A DNA stretch of 64,000 nt from Cupriavidus sp. D39 (lineage in GTDB: Bacteria; Pseudomonadota; Gammaproteobacteria; Burkholderiales; Burkholderiaceae): positions 2,790,001 through 2,854,000 of the forward strand of contig NZ_JAPNLE010000009.1 of NCBI RefSeq assembly GCF_026627925.1, read 5' to 3'. Shown here one piece after another: positions 48,723 through 57,927 of this stretch. Within the stretch, counting starts at the first letter, position 1, and each line of letters starts with the position of its first letter. The notes under the pieces were generated by a model. It saw nothing but the letters and a program-made list of their open reading frames with translations. It was not told the origin of the DNA and searched no databases. A program made the position numbers and the translations under genes.

Positions 48723-51335
48723 ATGGGAGCCCTCGCCTTTCCGCTATCAGTGGTACAGACATTGACTTTGGCGGGTAACTATAAATTTTTGCTGCAGAGG
48801 GTCACTTTGGCTGAACAAAATCCGATCGAGATGCGCACGGTTCTTGCGCATACGCTGTTTGCAAATCCGAATTCTGAAGGAGCACTTGGGACGGTTAAGC
48901 CCGTGGCCGAAATTGTTGACGATGTGCTGGTTCCGCTAACGCCAGAATCCTTTTGCCCCACAATGAAGGTTTTCATTGTTTCGGGCTATGAGGACCTTGA
49001 GAAGCGCTTTCCCATACCGAATTTGTTCATGCTGCAGGTTTCGCCGAACACTAATCCCAGCGAAAATGCGGACGCCAATAACTTCTCTCGCTACATTTCG
49101 AACTTTAAGCGCGCAGATGCGGTAAAGCCAAAGGATTATTTCGAGGTTATAAAATCTTCCCTTCCGGACCCAAATGTCCGCGATGTGTACGTTAGTCAGT
49201 GGCCTGGGACGCGCTACATATTTATCGATGATGGTAATGACATCTATGGGCCGTTTAAGTGGGAGCCTCATAGAGAAAGTCTCGATTTGATTCGTCTCGG
49301 TTTCATTGATAGCAAGCTGCCGTATTATAATAATGAAGTTGCGTTTCAGGTTTGCCGTATTGAGAGAAACAAGTTTCTTGCGAAAACTGTAATTAGCAAG
49401 GATGCGCATCAAGAACGTCGCTTTTTATACGATTTGAGTGTCGTTCTGAATGAAAGCTATCATGATTATTCCTCCGATGAGGATGTGCTGAAGTTTGCGG
49501 CCAAGCTCGCTCAAGAAAACAATGTTCGGGTTATCGAGAAGGCGAAATTTGACAGTTTGGCCACTCTTCTTGGAAAAAACGGAAAGCTGGGCACCCCATT
49601 AATTAGACAGCGCCTCGCTCGTCTTCCTCAAATTGTTTCTGCGACTTCCGTCAAGCACGATGAAATTCTCAAAGGTTTATGGGACTTTCTCAAGGGTGAG
49701 CATGGGAAGGGTATTGTTTCGACCTATATCGAGCAGAATAGAGAACAGTATCTCCAGTCATTGCGTAAACAGTATGAGCAGGATTTGCGCGGCCAGCTAG
49801 AAGGCCTGACGAACGAGATTCGCCTCGCCGAGGCGCGAAAACGGGAGCTTGACACCGAAAAACAAAGTCTAGCTGCACTCGTCGAAAGTAAGCGTCGAGA
49901 AGCGGAGGCCGCACCCAACCTAGCCGCGGAACATAATAGACTCGATGTGCAACTAGCAAAGAAGCATCAAGAGCTTGCGGAAATTGAGAAAAGTCTCGCG
50001 GAGCAACTCGCAAAGCAAGACGCGCTAACTAACCTTGATGAAATAAATAGACAAATCAAAGAGGCAGAAAGGGAGCGTGAATACGCGATTCGGAGCAAAC
50101 TTACCGCTGAGGACGAGCTTGGCGAGCTCCAAAGGGCAGTCAACGACAAGGATTCGGAGCTTCGCAAGAAGCTAACGTCCCTGAAACCGTACGTCGATGC
50201 GATCAATGGCACGTTTATAAGTGATAGTACCGAAAACCCGGCGATGGTCTCTGTTTCGGTCCATGATCTGAAATCTGGCAAAGACCTGGTTGGGCGTCAG
50301 CGTGAAGTCATTACCGCCGTTCGAAGGGCACTGGCAGGGCGCCAGAGATATATGGAAGACTGGCAAGTTGCCAATATCCTAATAAGCACGCAACAGTCAT
50401 TTATTACCTTCTTTGCTGGCTTGCCCGGCGTAGGCAAGACGTCACTTGCTCGGCTACTGGCTGAAGTGCAGGGAGTTTCACCGCGGCTCAGCGAAGTATC
50501 TGTTGCGCGTGGCTGGACTTCACAAAAGGACTTGATTGGTTTTTACAATCCCTTGTCTGGTCGGTTTCAGTCTTCAGGCACTGGCATGTACGAACTGCTT
50601 AAGACGTTGGACGGCGAGAAAAAGGGCGCGCACAACGCCATGTCTTACGTGCTGCTTGATGAAGCCAACCTTTCCCCTATCGAGCACTACTGGAGTTGCT
50701 TCATGGGTATGGCCGATGGCGAAGGCAACCGGCAATTGGTCCTTGGCAGAGACCGCATACAGATTCCACCATACTTGCGCTTCCTTGCGACCATCAACTA
50801 CGACGGTACAACTGAACCGCTGTCTCCCCGGATGGCGGATCGCGCTTCAATCATTTTGATGGAGCCTGCCCTGGATGACAGCCGTAATGTCGACGACAGC
50901 CGCGATGCTCCATGCGCGTTACCATTGTCTGCGCAGACGATGCATCAGTTGTTTGGATGCGAGGACGTTGTGCCTGATTTGCTGCCTGAGGAGCTCTCGG
51001 CGTTCAAGCGCGTGCGGCAGATTCTTGCTGAACCCGATCCCCAGCAGGGTATGCCACTTTCCATCAGCAAACGTAAAGAGATTGCTATTAGCCAGTACTG
51101 CTCAAAAGCGCGTGGCATTATGCGAGCGGAAAACGACGCTTTGCTCGCACTGGATGTCGCAATCCTGCAGCACGTGCTCCCACAGATTCGTGGGAATGGG
51201 CGCTTCGGGAAGAGATTGGAGGTACTTGCAAGAGAACTCGAGTCATCTGGTCTGGCCCGCTCATCTGCCTTTGTCCGCCGAATGATTGACGTCGGCGACA
51301 TCGACCTGCAGACCTACGACTTCTTCTGCTGGTAG
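48723..51335 (+). CDS. Coiled-coil AAA+ ATPase of McrB type
   Basis: An 870-residue protein. Residues 1-330: an unrecognised N-terminal region including a small YIFIDDGNDIYGPFKWE segment. About 340-490: a long, highly charged coiled coil. About 540-800: an AAA+ module with Walker A GLPGVGKTSLARLL (566-573), Walker B YVLLDEANLSP (Asp646, Glu647) and sensor-1 ATINYDGTTEPLSPRMADRA, the pattern of McrB/MoxR-like motors, though the NxxD GTPase motif of McrB is not clearly kept. ATG 48723 follows GAGGGT. The nuclease gene follows 46 bases on. Lower GC than the core, so acquired. Type IV restriction-like motor is the best guess. Confidence 0.82.
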   Translation: MGALAFPLSVVQTLTLAGNYKFLLQRVTLAEQNPIEMRTVLAHTLFANPNSEGALGTVKPVAEIVDDVLVPLTPESFCPTMKVFIVSGYEDLEKRFPIPNLFMLQVSPNTNPSENADANNFSRYISNFKRADAVKPKDYFEVIKSSLPDPNVRDVYVSQWPGTRYIFIDDGNDIYGPFKWEPHRESLDLIRLGFIDSKLPYYNNEVAFQVCRIERNKFLAKTVISKDAHQERRFLYDLSVVLNESYHDYSSDEDVLKFAAKLAQENNVRVIEKAKFDSLATLLGKNGKLGTPLIRQRLARLPQIVSATSVKHDEILKGLWDFLKGEHGKGIVSTYIEQNREQYLQSLRKQYEQDLRGQLEGLTNEIRLAEARKRELDTEKQSLAALVESKRREAEAAPNLAAEHNRLDVQLAKKHQELAEIEKSLAEQLAKQDALTNLDEINRQIKEAEREREYAIRSKLTAEDELGELQRAVNDKDSELRKKLTSLKPYVDAINGTFISDSTENPAMVSVSVHDLKSGKDLVGRQREVITAVRRALAGRQRYMEDWQVANILISTQQSFITFFAGLPGVGKTSLARLLAEVQGVSPRLSEVSVARGWTSQKDLIGFYNPLSGRFQSSGTGMYELLKTLDGEKKGAHNAMSYVLLDEANLSPIEHYWSCFMGMADGEGNRQLVLGRDRIQIPPYLRFLATINYDGTTEPLSPRMADRASIILMEPALDDSRNVDDSRDAPCALPLSAQTMHQLFGCEDVVPDLLPEELSAFKRVRQILAEPDPQQGMPLSISKRKEIAISQYCSKARGIMRAENDALLALDVAILQHVLPQIRGNGRFGKRLEVLARELESSGLARSSAFVRRMIDVGDIDLQTYDFFCW

Positions 51336-51381
51336 CCATGACGCGCTCCCTAACTCTGTTCGTCAACGGGAGGAAGTCCCG

Positions 51382-53115
51382 TTGACGGTCGCCCCAACCT
51401 CCATTCTTCAAATCAGAGAAGTCGACAGCCTGCAGTTTAGGGTAGCTGCGGGCGACTACGACGGTCCTACAGAATTGCTTATAGGCGACCACCGAGCCGA
51501 GTTTAATCGGATAGTAATTGAAGGGAAGACCTGTTGGCAAACGCCCGCGATGACCTATGTGTCAGAGTGTTTCGGGCATGCTGTGGCGGTTATTGCCTTT
51601 TCGGAAGGCGAGATGCGCATAGACTTTGATGTGCTCGCCGAGAAGACAACAGTGCAGCAGGCGCGCAAGATGATTGCATACCTCGCTGACAAGAACGAGA
51701 AGCTTGTCGCGAGTTGCTTTGCACGTTCATCGCATCCCACAGGATCTGTACGCGCGGACGATACACCTCCCGAGACTCTGCTGTCAGCGGCGGAGAAATT
51801 CCTTCAGCATTTGCAGGAGCGACGGTTTGAGCTCCTTCATCATTTGCGTGAACGACTCGTTCCCGAACGGGTGCCACTCTGGCAACGGAGATCGACGGCT
51901 GCAATCGAAATTGATCCAATTGACGTGATAGGGAATCTTGATGCGTTGGTGCCGGCTCTTGGCGCAGGAGAAGTGTTCTTGCGCGGCCGCCATTACAACC
52001 TTTCCAATATTCACATTACTCAACTTCAGTCCACGCATGATGTGATCGAGAATCATATCTTGGTCGGAGGACTTTATAGCGTACGCAGGAAGATTCTGAA
52101 CCTACAAGATGTACTGCGTGAATATGAAGAGAAATTCAAAGCGGGTGATACGGGCGATTTTGAATCATTATCGCGCCTGCTGCTAAGCTTAACCGCCGCT
52201 GGCATGCTGCGGCGATGCGCAGCGATATTGCGTGACGCTTCTGGACTTATTCGAATGTTCCGTCAATATGGCGTCTCGTATCGCGGAGAAATCGCTCCCG
52301 TTATGACCGCCTTTGCACGTAGCACTCGGGTCTACCGCGATTTATATGCAGATGTGGCCAAATGGTATGAGCTTGGAACGCCGTGTTTAAGTGGAATCGA
52401 CTTCCTGCTTAAACTTCGATCTTTGCACACGATCTTTGAGATTTTTACATTGTTTCATTTGATCGAGGAGATGATGCAACAAGGGTGGCGCGGGGAAAGC
52501 ATGATTCCGCACCCGACCTTTGGCAGCGAGGTGCCGGCGTCAATTACCTTATCGATGGGGGAGGAGCATTTGACCCTACAGTACGAACCGGTCATCTCGC
52601 CCCTGTCTTCGAGTAGTGCCCATATGGATTTGACAGACACACTGCATGGCCCAGGCAGCCTGCATCCGTATTGGACGCCGGACTTTGTGATGCGATTCGC
52701 GCGAGGAGACTTGGTTCGTTATCTGATATTGGATGCCAAGTACAGTAGGCGCAGCACAGTTAGCAAATATGGTTTGCCGTCGATAGTGGACAAGTACTTC
52801 AAGGGGACTGCCGTCTATGACGCAGTGAATGGGCTATTAACAAGCGACCCCATTGTCGGCGTGTTTGCTGTCTTCGCTCTAGGCGATCATGGGAGCCACT
52901 ATCTCAACATGTGGAACGGAAACGGGGTACATGACGACGTGGTGCGCCTCCCCATGGCAGGGGGAATTGGTTTGATGGTCGACAACAGCTTCGCGTTTCA
53001 CCGATGCATCGCTGCCGCTACTGCGACAACCCGTCGCATACTAGCGAGAGGGCGAGGCAACGTCTTTCCCGCACGAACTCGGGGTAGCCCGGAGGTGGAA
53101 AGTGTGCAAGCGTAA
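51382..53115 (+). CDS. PD-(D/E)XK nuclease, McrC/DUF2357-like
   Basis: A 577-residue partner of the ATPase. The C-terminal nuclease core has HPYWTPDFVMRF with Asp434 and YLILDAKYSRR with Asp451-Ala-Lys453, followed by a conserved-looking KYGLPSIVDKYFKG region; the N-terminal half is all-helical and beta-mixed like DUF2357 proteins that pair with AAA+ motors. The start is TTG 51382, chosen because GGGAGGAAG lies 6 bases before it; the in-frame ATG at 51286 lies inside the ATPase gene. Together they would form a motor-nuclease restriction pair. Confidence 0.8.
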   Translation: MTVAPTSILQIREVDSLQFRVAAGDYDGPTELLIGDHRAEFNRIVIEGKTCWQTPAMTYVSECFGHAVAVIAFSEGEMRIDFDVLAEKTTVQQARKMIAYLADKNEKLVASCFARSSHPTGSVRADDTPPETLLSAAEKFLQHLQERRFELLHHLRERLVPERVPLWQRRSTAAIEIDPIDVIGNLDALVPALGAGEVFLRGRHYNLSNIHITQLQSTHDVIENHILVGGLYSVRRKILNLQDVLREYEEKFKAGDTGDFESLSRLLLSLTAAGMLRRCAAILRDASGLIRMFRQYGVSYRGEIAPVMTAFARSTRVYRDLYADVAKWYELGTPCLSGIDFLLKLRSLHTIFEIFTLFHLIEEMMQQGWRGESMIPHPTFGSEVPASITLSMGEEHLTLQYEPVISPLSSSSAHMDLTDTLHGPGSLHPYWTPDFVMRFARGDLVRYLILDAKYSRRSTVSKYGLPSIVDKYFKGTAVYDAVNGLLTSDPIVGVFAVFALGDHGSHYLNMWNGNGVHDDVVRLPMAGGIGLMVDNSFAFHRCIAAATATTRRILARGRGNVFPARTRGSPEVESVQA

Positions 53116-53384
53116 GCGCGAGCGCTACGGATTCTGACCCCTTCTCGGCGATGGCCGCGAGCCGGTTCCTCATCGACCGCCGTCGCCTGAAGGTCACGAC
53201 GCACGTCGTGTCCGCACTCGTGCTGGCGCGCCGCGCCGGCCGAAAGGACGCGGTGGCTCCGGACACGGGGCCCACCGCGGTGCGGGACGGGAATAGGCAC
53301 TTGCGGCCGTTCGCGGGTTCGTGCGGTGACGGGCGAGCCCGCCGAAACCCGGTTCATTCTGTTGGAGAGTGAACCGGGTTTTTC
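53116..53384 (+). other. GC-rich relic ending in a terminator
   Basis: About 230 bases that can be read in plus-strand frame as SRFLIDRRRLKVTTHVVSAL and VLARRAGR, looking like a worn gene fragment of higher GC than the nuclease gene. It ends in a strong hairpin: AAACCCGGTTCA (53345-53356) pairs with TGAACCGGGTTT (53370-53381) followed by TTTTCTTTC, which probably terminates the ATPase-nuclease transcript. Nothing further is seen to 53484. Confidence 0.5.
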
Positions 53385-53484
53385 TTTCTTGGAGCGACTG
53401 TCAGCGCCTCGTCACTGCCCGCTTGGCAACTTCCTTGCATGGCGCTCGCTCCCCACATCGGCATTCCGAATAGCTTTCGTCGCG

Positions 53485-54267
53485 TTATGTATTGATAAGC
53501 TGTCGGCCGAGGGATGACGCGATGAATTGCTCGGGTGTGACGCCGTCCCTGAACCAGGTCAAGAGGCGTTGCCATGCGAGATAGTTGGGAAGGTACTTCG
53601 TTGCCACACCACGCAAGCCGACGTTAATCCAGCCCTTCAGTCGCGAGTGGTAGCTGTTGACGTTTTGGACGTGGAACGAGGGGTTGATGGGCGAGCCGTG
53701 CTTCGAGGCGCTGAACATCTTCAGAGTCACCCCAAGCTGGCGCTGTAGCGCGTAGTAGGCGGGGTTACCGTCGGAGCAAACGATGGTGTCTTTATTGACA
53801 ACCGGGCGGAGCGTTTCCACCAGCTCCTTGCCGCTCATCGCGGGCATCACCCGGTCGGCCGTGAAGCGTTGGCCGCGTGCAATCGCGACCAGCACGGGAA
53901 CCTGCTCTTTTGAAAGGCCACGCTTCTTGGCCTTGCCGCCGCGATGGCGCGGCGGACGTGGCAGTTTTCGCTGGCCCTTGAGCGAATGGAGAAAATAGGT
54001 TTCGTCCGCCTCCAGCAAGCCTTCCACGGCTTTTGGCTGTTGCGCGACCACGGCGTTAAGAAAGCGGTGTCGCCACCGATACGCTGTCGAGACGGCGACA
54101 TCCGCTGTTTCCGCGGTTTCCCGTACCGTCAGCCCGGCGGCCATGCATTCGGCGTTGACCGCGAACTTGTCCTTCATGCGGAGACGTGCGAGAGGGGTAT
54201 CCACGAAGGAGAAACATTCCGGCCGGAGGACGACATTCCTGTATCTTCGCAGATCATCCGTACGCAT
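53485..54267 (-). pseudogene. IS1595-family transposase, degraded N-terminus
   Basis: From TPLARLRMKDKFAVNAECMA onward this is a normal ISXO2-like DDE transposase: LEADETYFLHSLKG, VCSDGNPAYYALQ, and VNSYHSRLKGWINVGLRGVA. The first 30 residues align in length with the usual zinc-ribbon start (RRYR is kept) but the expected Cys-x2-Cys is lost and neighbouring frames contain Cys codons, which suggests small indels. No terminal repeats were recognised, so the IS is likely a dead remnant. Confidence 0.75.
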
Positions 54268-54294
54268 CTGGATGACACGCTGCCTATGCGATCG

Positions 54295-54343
54295 CTGACA
54301 ACGTGACAGTGGTTACTGACAACGTGACAGTGGTTACTGACAA
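54295..54343. repeat. 21-bp tandem repeats next to tniQ, transposon-end-like
   Basis: Two perfect 21-bp units (CTGACAACGTGACAGTGGTTA) and a third started unit, ending 19 bases from the tniQ stop. On the minus strand they read TGTCA...TTGTCAG, the spacing and TGTCA words seen in transposase-binding repeats at ends of Tn7/Tn5053-type elements. They look like one end of a lost transposon. Confidence 0.65.
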
Positions 54344-54361
54344 TATGCGAGGCTCTTCGGC

Positions 54362-55541
54362 TTAGCCCGATGAGCAGATCGTAGACTGCTCCGTGCCGCC
54401 TCGACAATCCCTGACAGTTGTGGTGAGTGTGCGCACGCCCCTTGCCAAATCAAAGCCTTTCGATATATGTCTGCCATCAAATACGGCCTGAATCGCGGGC
54501 GCCAACTTGCTGGTGACCACTCGCTCCCGACCTTGGCATATATCGCCATCTGGAGTTAGACGCCATAGAATTGTATTAACGGCTCGCGAACTGAACCAGC
54601 CATCAGACCGTCGCAGGCCGACCGATCGGCCAGCATCCGTCTTCGCAATTTGCTCAATGTGATCGGAGCGCACCCCTAGCGCGCCTGCCGCCTGAGCCCA
54701 CCCCAGAATCACATCATTCGCCGTCGATTGCCCACTTGCGAGGGGAGGCACGCCTTGTTCGGATACCTCGTCATCTAGGAGCGGCAATAGGGCGAGTCTC
54801 GGATGCCATATCACACCCCCAATTGTGCCAGTTGTCGGATGCAGATTCGCATGCGATGAATACCACTCTCTGACCGAATGCAGCGTTGCAAGGTTACTCC
54901 GATCGTTCTTTTCACCCCTGTCTATTTCCAGCATGGCCTGAAAACACCGGGCCGCCTCGCGCGCACGCCTTCGGTCAGTTCGACAAAGCGACATAAACCA
55001 AGAAACCACTTCTGCATTTACGTTGACGATAGGAGCTAAGGTTAGATCGGCCCCACAATTACATCGACATAGTTCGCCGCGATTGTCATCTAGGCTGCGG
55101 CGGCAAACATAACAGCCCGTCCACATCAGAATATTGTGCTTTGTGCAAGCTGCATATGCTTTGAGCCCCCAGATTTTCCGCCAATATTGCTGCTCCCTAA
55201 GACAAAGGGTACAGTATGAGCCGACGTCATGGCGCAAAAGAGACTCATCAAACAGGCAATCGTCGACGAGGTATTGGGCCCCCCCCAGGGGCAGTGCGGT
55301 GGTAGCAAAGCGCTTCCGCTTTGGCAAGTTCAATACCACAAGACCTCAGGAGAAGGCGATATCGAACTGGATCCGCCTGCAATCGCTTAGGCCATCCGCT
55401 ATCCCGGCTGAACCTCGGCACTGTAGCCAAGAATGTAGGGACATTCGGATACCCGAGGCCTTCTACAATACGAATCAGATAGCTGCATGGCGACTCCCCT
55501 GGCAAAGGAATGGGTCGAACTGGTATCTTAGTGCCTGTCAC
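54362..55541 (-). pseudogene. TniQ-family transposition protein, one frameshift
   Basis: TniQ/TnsD-type proteins choose targets for Tn7/Tn5053-like transposons. The N-terminal frame (from 55541) has PVRPIPLPGESPCSYLIRI; after an eight-C run at 55279-55286 (one C too many) the next frame continues AQYLVDDCLFDESLL and the zinc-binding YCTLCLREQQYWRK, ACTKHNILMWTGC, then YVCRRSL. Joined length is about 390 residues, normal for the family. No tniA/tniB or tnsABC genes are seen, so it is an orphan or relic, with end-like repeats beside it. Confidence 0.78.
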
Positions 55542-55677
55542 AATTTTATACCTTAGGATTTTGTCGATGTGCGAGATCTCTCAAGCATCTGATTTTAAGT
55601 TGCGTTGAAGATAATTTAGCCTTTCAGCAGCAGCTTCCTCGAAGTCGACGCAATCTATTTGGAGAGGCGGCACCGGA

Positions 55678-56460
55678 ATGGGAAAGACGCTTTCATGGGA
55701 TGAGAGATGCCACTACCGCGATCGCCTGCGAGAGGCCCGTTACTCCGCCTTGGCCGATGCCGAAGGTTTTGGAGAGGTGTGCTTCGCACTGGAGGCCATC
55801 GGGCTACGGCTGCTGGGAAAGGAAGGGCAGCTAGGGTCCTATACCAACGAGATTTTTGACCTCGCGAAGGACTCCGACGTGCTGAGCCATGTGGTTCCAA
55901 AGTTCCCGGCACTCTTTGCCGGCTTTCCTTCGCTCTATAAGACAGTTCATAACGCGCGCAACGACGCAATGCATAGCGGTGTTTATGCTCGCCATGCTAC
56001 AGATGCAGCGATTGCGCTATGCATTGCCCTTGAGGAGGCGCTAATGACAGAGCAAAAGATTGAGCGAGTGACGGTGGGCGATTTTATGGTCCGTTCTCCC
56101 ATGACCGTCCAGCCGTGGCAGCCGGTAGCCTATGCTCGACAGCTCATGCTTACACATTCGTTCTCATTCCTTCCGGTGAAATTGGACGCGGATTGGTTGC
56201 TGCTGCCTGAAATCTCTGTGGCGAAGCTTCTACATCGCAAGGAGAAGAGAAAGGAGCTGCTCGCGAAGGAAATCAAGGATGTCGGCGGCCTCAAGGAACA
56301 CGGAGCAGCATTGGAACTCATCCCTGCGCGTGTCGTGTCCGAAAATTCAAAGGTTGATGATCTTCTAGCAGAAGCGGACACAGGCACTCAGACGCTTTGG
56401 TTGGTGGAGGATGGCCATGGTGGCCTAGCCGGGGTGCTGTCGTCGTTCGAGCTGATGTAG
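55678..56460 (+). CDS. HEPN-like RNase domain fused to a CBS pair
   Basis: A 260-residue protein. Residues about 1-125 are all-helical and carry HNARNDAMH: Arg94-Asn-x3-His99 fits the R-polar-x3-H active-site motif of HEPN ribonucleases, followed by a long helix. Residues about 128-260 form two CBS repeats (VTVGDFMVRSPMTVQPWQPV and ARVVSENSKVDDLLAEA with GVLSSFELM), which usually bind adenosine nucleotides or related signals. GGAGAGG lies upstream of ATG 55678. Divergent from tniQ and bounded by direct repeat B. Function unproved; a nucleotide-sensing toxin or abortive-infection RNase is my inference. Confidence 0.72.
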   Translation: MGKTLSWDERCHYRDRLREARYSALADAEGFGEVCFALEAIGLRLLGKEGQLGSYTNEIFDLAKDSDVLSHVVPKFPALFAGFPSLYKTVHNARNDAMHSGVYARHATDAAIALCIALEEALMTEQKIERVTVGDFMVRSPMTVQPWQPVAYARQLMLTHSFSFLPVKLDADWLLLPEISVAKLLHRKEKRKELLAKEIKDVGGLKEHGAALELIPARVVSENSKVDDLLAEADTGTQTLWLVEDGHGGLAGVLSSFELM

Positions 56461-56506
56461 TGCCCCAAGAGCTACGGAGCCCTGTGCAGGGACTCATAGA
56501 TTGTGG

Positions 56507-56868
56507 TGCCCTTCTCGGCCCGTGCATCGTTCCGTTCCCACTGTGATCACCGAGTCAGCGTTAAAGTGCTCCATGAAGCATTTCACAATGTGCCGCAATT
56601 ATTGGCTGGGAATAATTATTGGCATCCAATAATTGGTATTAATTGATGAAGGATCACTTATCCGGGAGCAGGCCTTAGTGGTGTAACGCTAAGAGCCGAC
56701 GTCACGGAAGACTCAGGTTTATCGCGCGATCTACGACCGGCAGCTTGCGGTCGGCGATCGGGCACCCGCGAGGCTGTGCGAACGGCAGCGGGCATCGCTG
56801 GACACATAGAGCGGACATTCAACCGATTGCCTCGCCTCAGCGTGTCGCACGCCGGAATGGCCGACAAG
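56507..56868. repeat. Direct repeat copy B
   Basis: Uninterrupted second copy of the ~360 bp repeat at 46.3-48.1 kb, in the same orientation, starting 46 bases after the HEPN-CBS stop. It keeps the IS target GCCTTAGTG as a single copy, so it predates or escaped the insertion. The two copies bracket about 8.4 kb of cargo. Confidence 0.85.
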
Positions 56869-57055
56869 GACTACGGCCATTGGAGTCGATGACGGACGGC
56901 AAATCGTCGGCCTGGGTGATTTTTCAGGCATAGTGCGCTAAGTGGTCAGCGTCTGGTTATCGGCACCTATTGGGCCAGTCCAACGCCCACGGTCGAATGC
57001 AGCCGGCTGTCCCTGTGCACGCACAGCAGCGCCGAGATGGCCGACGAGACGAGCC
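56869..57055. other. Repeat relic, no gene
   Basis: GC-rich words such as GGCCGACGAGACGAGCC and CAGCGCCGAGATGGCCG resemble the relics at 48.1-48.7 and 61.0 kb. Nothing coding is supported. Confidence 0.4.
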
Positions 57056-57853
57056 CTATATGCCCGCTCGATGGCGCTTGCGCTTGAGGAGGTCCTTAGC
57101 GAAGGCAAAGAAGTTTGCCTCGAGCTGCTCCAGATCTCCACCGCTGATCACATGCAGTGTTTCCGGACTGATTTCTCTACCGAACTGATGGCGCGAGCCG
57201 TCGGGCGGATCCAGCGGCTCATTCAGCGCGGCCGCAAGTACACGCATTGACTGCAACTGGCGTTCACTAGGCGGGCGCGCCGCCTGCCATTCGTCGGCAT
57301 GCCGCACATTGTTGGCCGAGGCAATTATGACTTGACCGAGCGAGCAGCCGCCAAATGCAGGCGATGAGGCATCCCATTCGCCCATGGTCGCCTGAATGTC
57401 CGCACGGAATGACTGCATTGCGTTTGAGAGCGCTACTGAAATCGCGCCAGCGTACACGCCGCGCGCTACCTGCTGCGCCCCTCTGGCGTCGTTGATCCGG
57501 TGGTAGGCGTCGTAGTCGAAGCTCTGCATCGGATGCGGCGAGGTCGCGGCAGCGCGGGTGAACAGTTCCTCGAGCTCGCCGTCGAGACGCTCGGCTAGGT
57601 CCGCTGGCGGAAACACGGCCTCGAACATCACGGCCATTACTGGATAGTTGTATCGCCACCAGTTAACAAGGCTGAAGCACGCGCTGTAGTCGATGTCATT
57701 TAGCATCAGATCCCCGCGCCGCGTCAATGCCAAGTCGCCGTTCAGCACGGCTAGATCGGCCGGGATTTTGAGGAGGTCGATATCGTTGCGCTCGATAATC
57801 TCCAAGTAGTCGGGCACCGGAACGACTGAGATCTTAGTATGGGTCTGTTCCAT
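57056..57853 (-). CDS. Hypothetical island protein with NNxRHxDEW motif
   Basis: A 265-residue soluble, mainly helical protein. I do not recognise the family. Notable: a hydrophobic Trp/Tyr-rich stretch (SLVNWWRYNYPVMAVMF) and a polar motif IIASANNVRHADEW whose Asn/Arg/His arrangement is reminiscent of catalytic or nucleotide-contact residues in HEPN-like helical toxins, though it does not match the canonical R-x4-6-H. It starts 75 bases after the preceding gene on the same strand, so the two probably form an operon. Confidence 0.6.
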   Translation of the reverse strand: MEQTHTKISVVPVPDYLEIIERNDIDLLKIPADLAVLNGDLALTRRGDLMLNDIDYSACFSLVNWWRYNYPVMAVMFEAVFPPADLAERLDGELEELFTRAAATSPHPMQSFDYDAYHRINDARGAQQVARGVYAGAISVALSNAMQSFRADIQATMGEWDASSPAFGGCSLGQVIIASANNVRHADEWQAARPPSERQLQSMRVLAAALNEPLDPPDGSRHQFGREISPETLHVISGGDLEQLEANFFAFAKDLLKRKRHRAGI

Positions 57854-57927
57854 CAGACAATCCAGATCGCAACCATGTAGGGAAATTCATATCATCGACC
57901 TATGCGACTACGGAGTCAAATTGCGTG

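Noticed and set aside
53151..53372. Possible small gene after the nuclease
   Set aside because: Ends inside the terminator hairpin, has no ribosome-binding site, and composition differs from the operon; treated as a relic.
54295..54343. 21-bp repeats as a CRISPR fragment or mini-array
   Set aside because: Units touch directly with no unique spacers and no cas genes are present; transposon-end repeats fit better.
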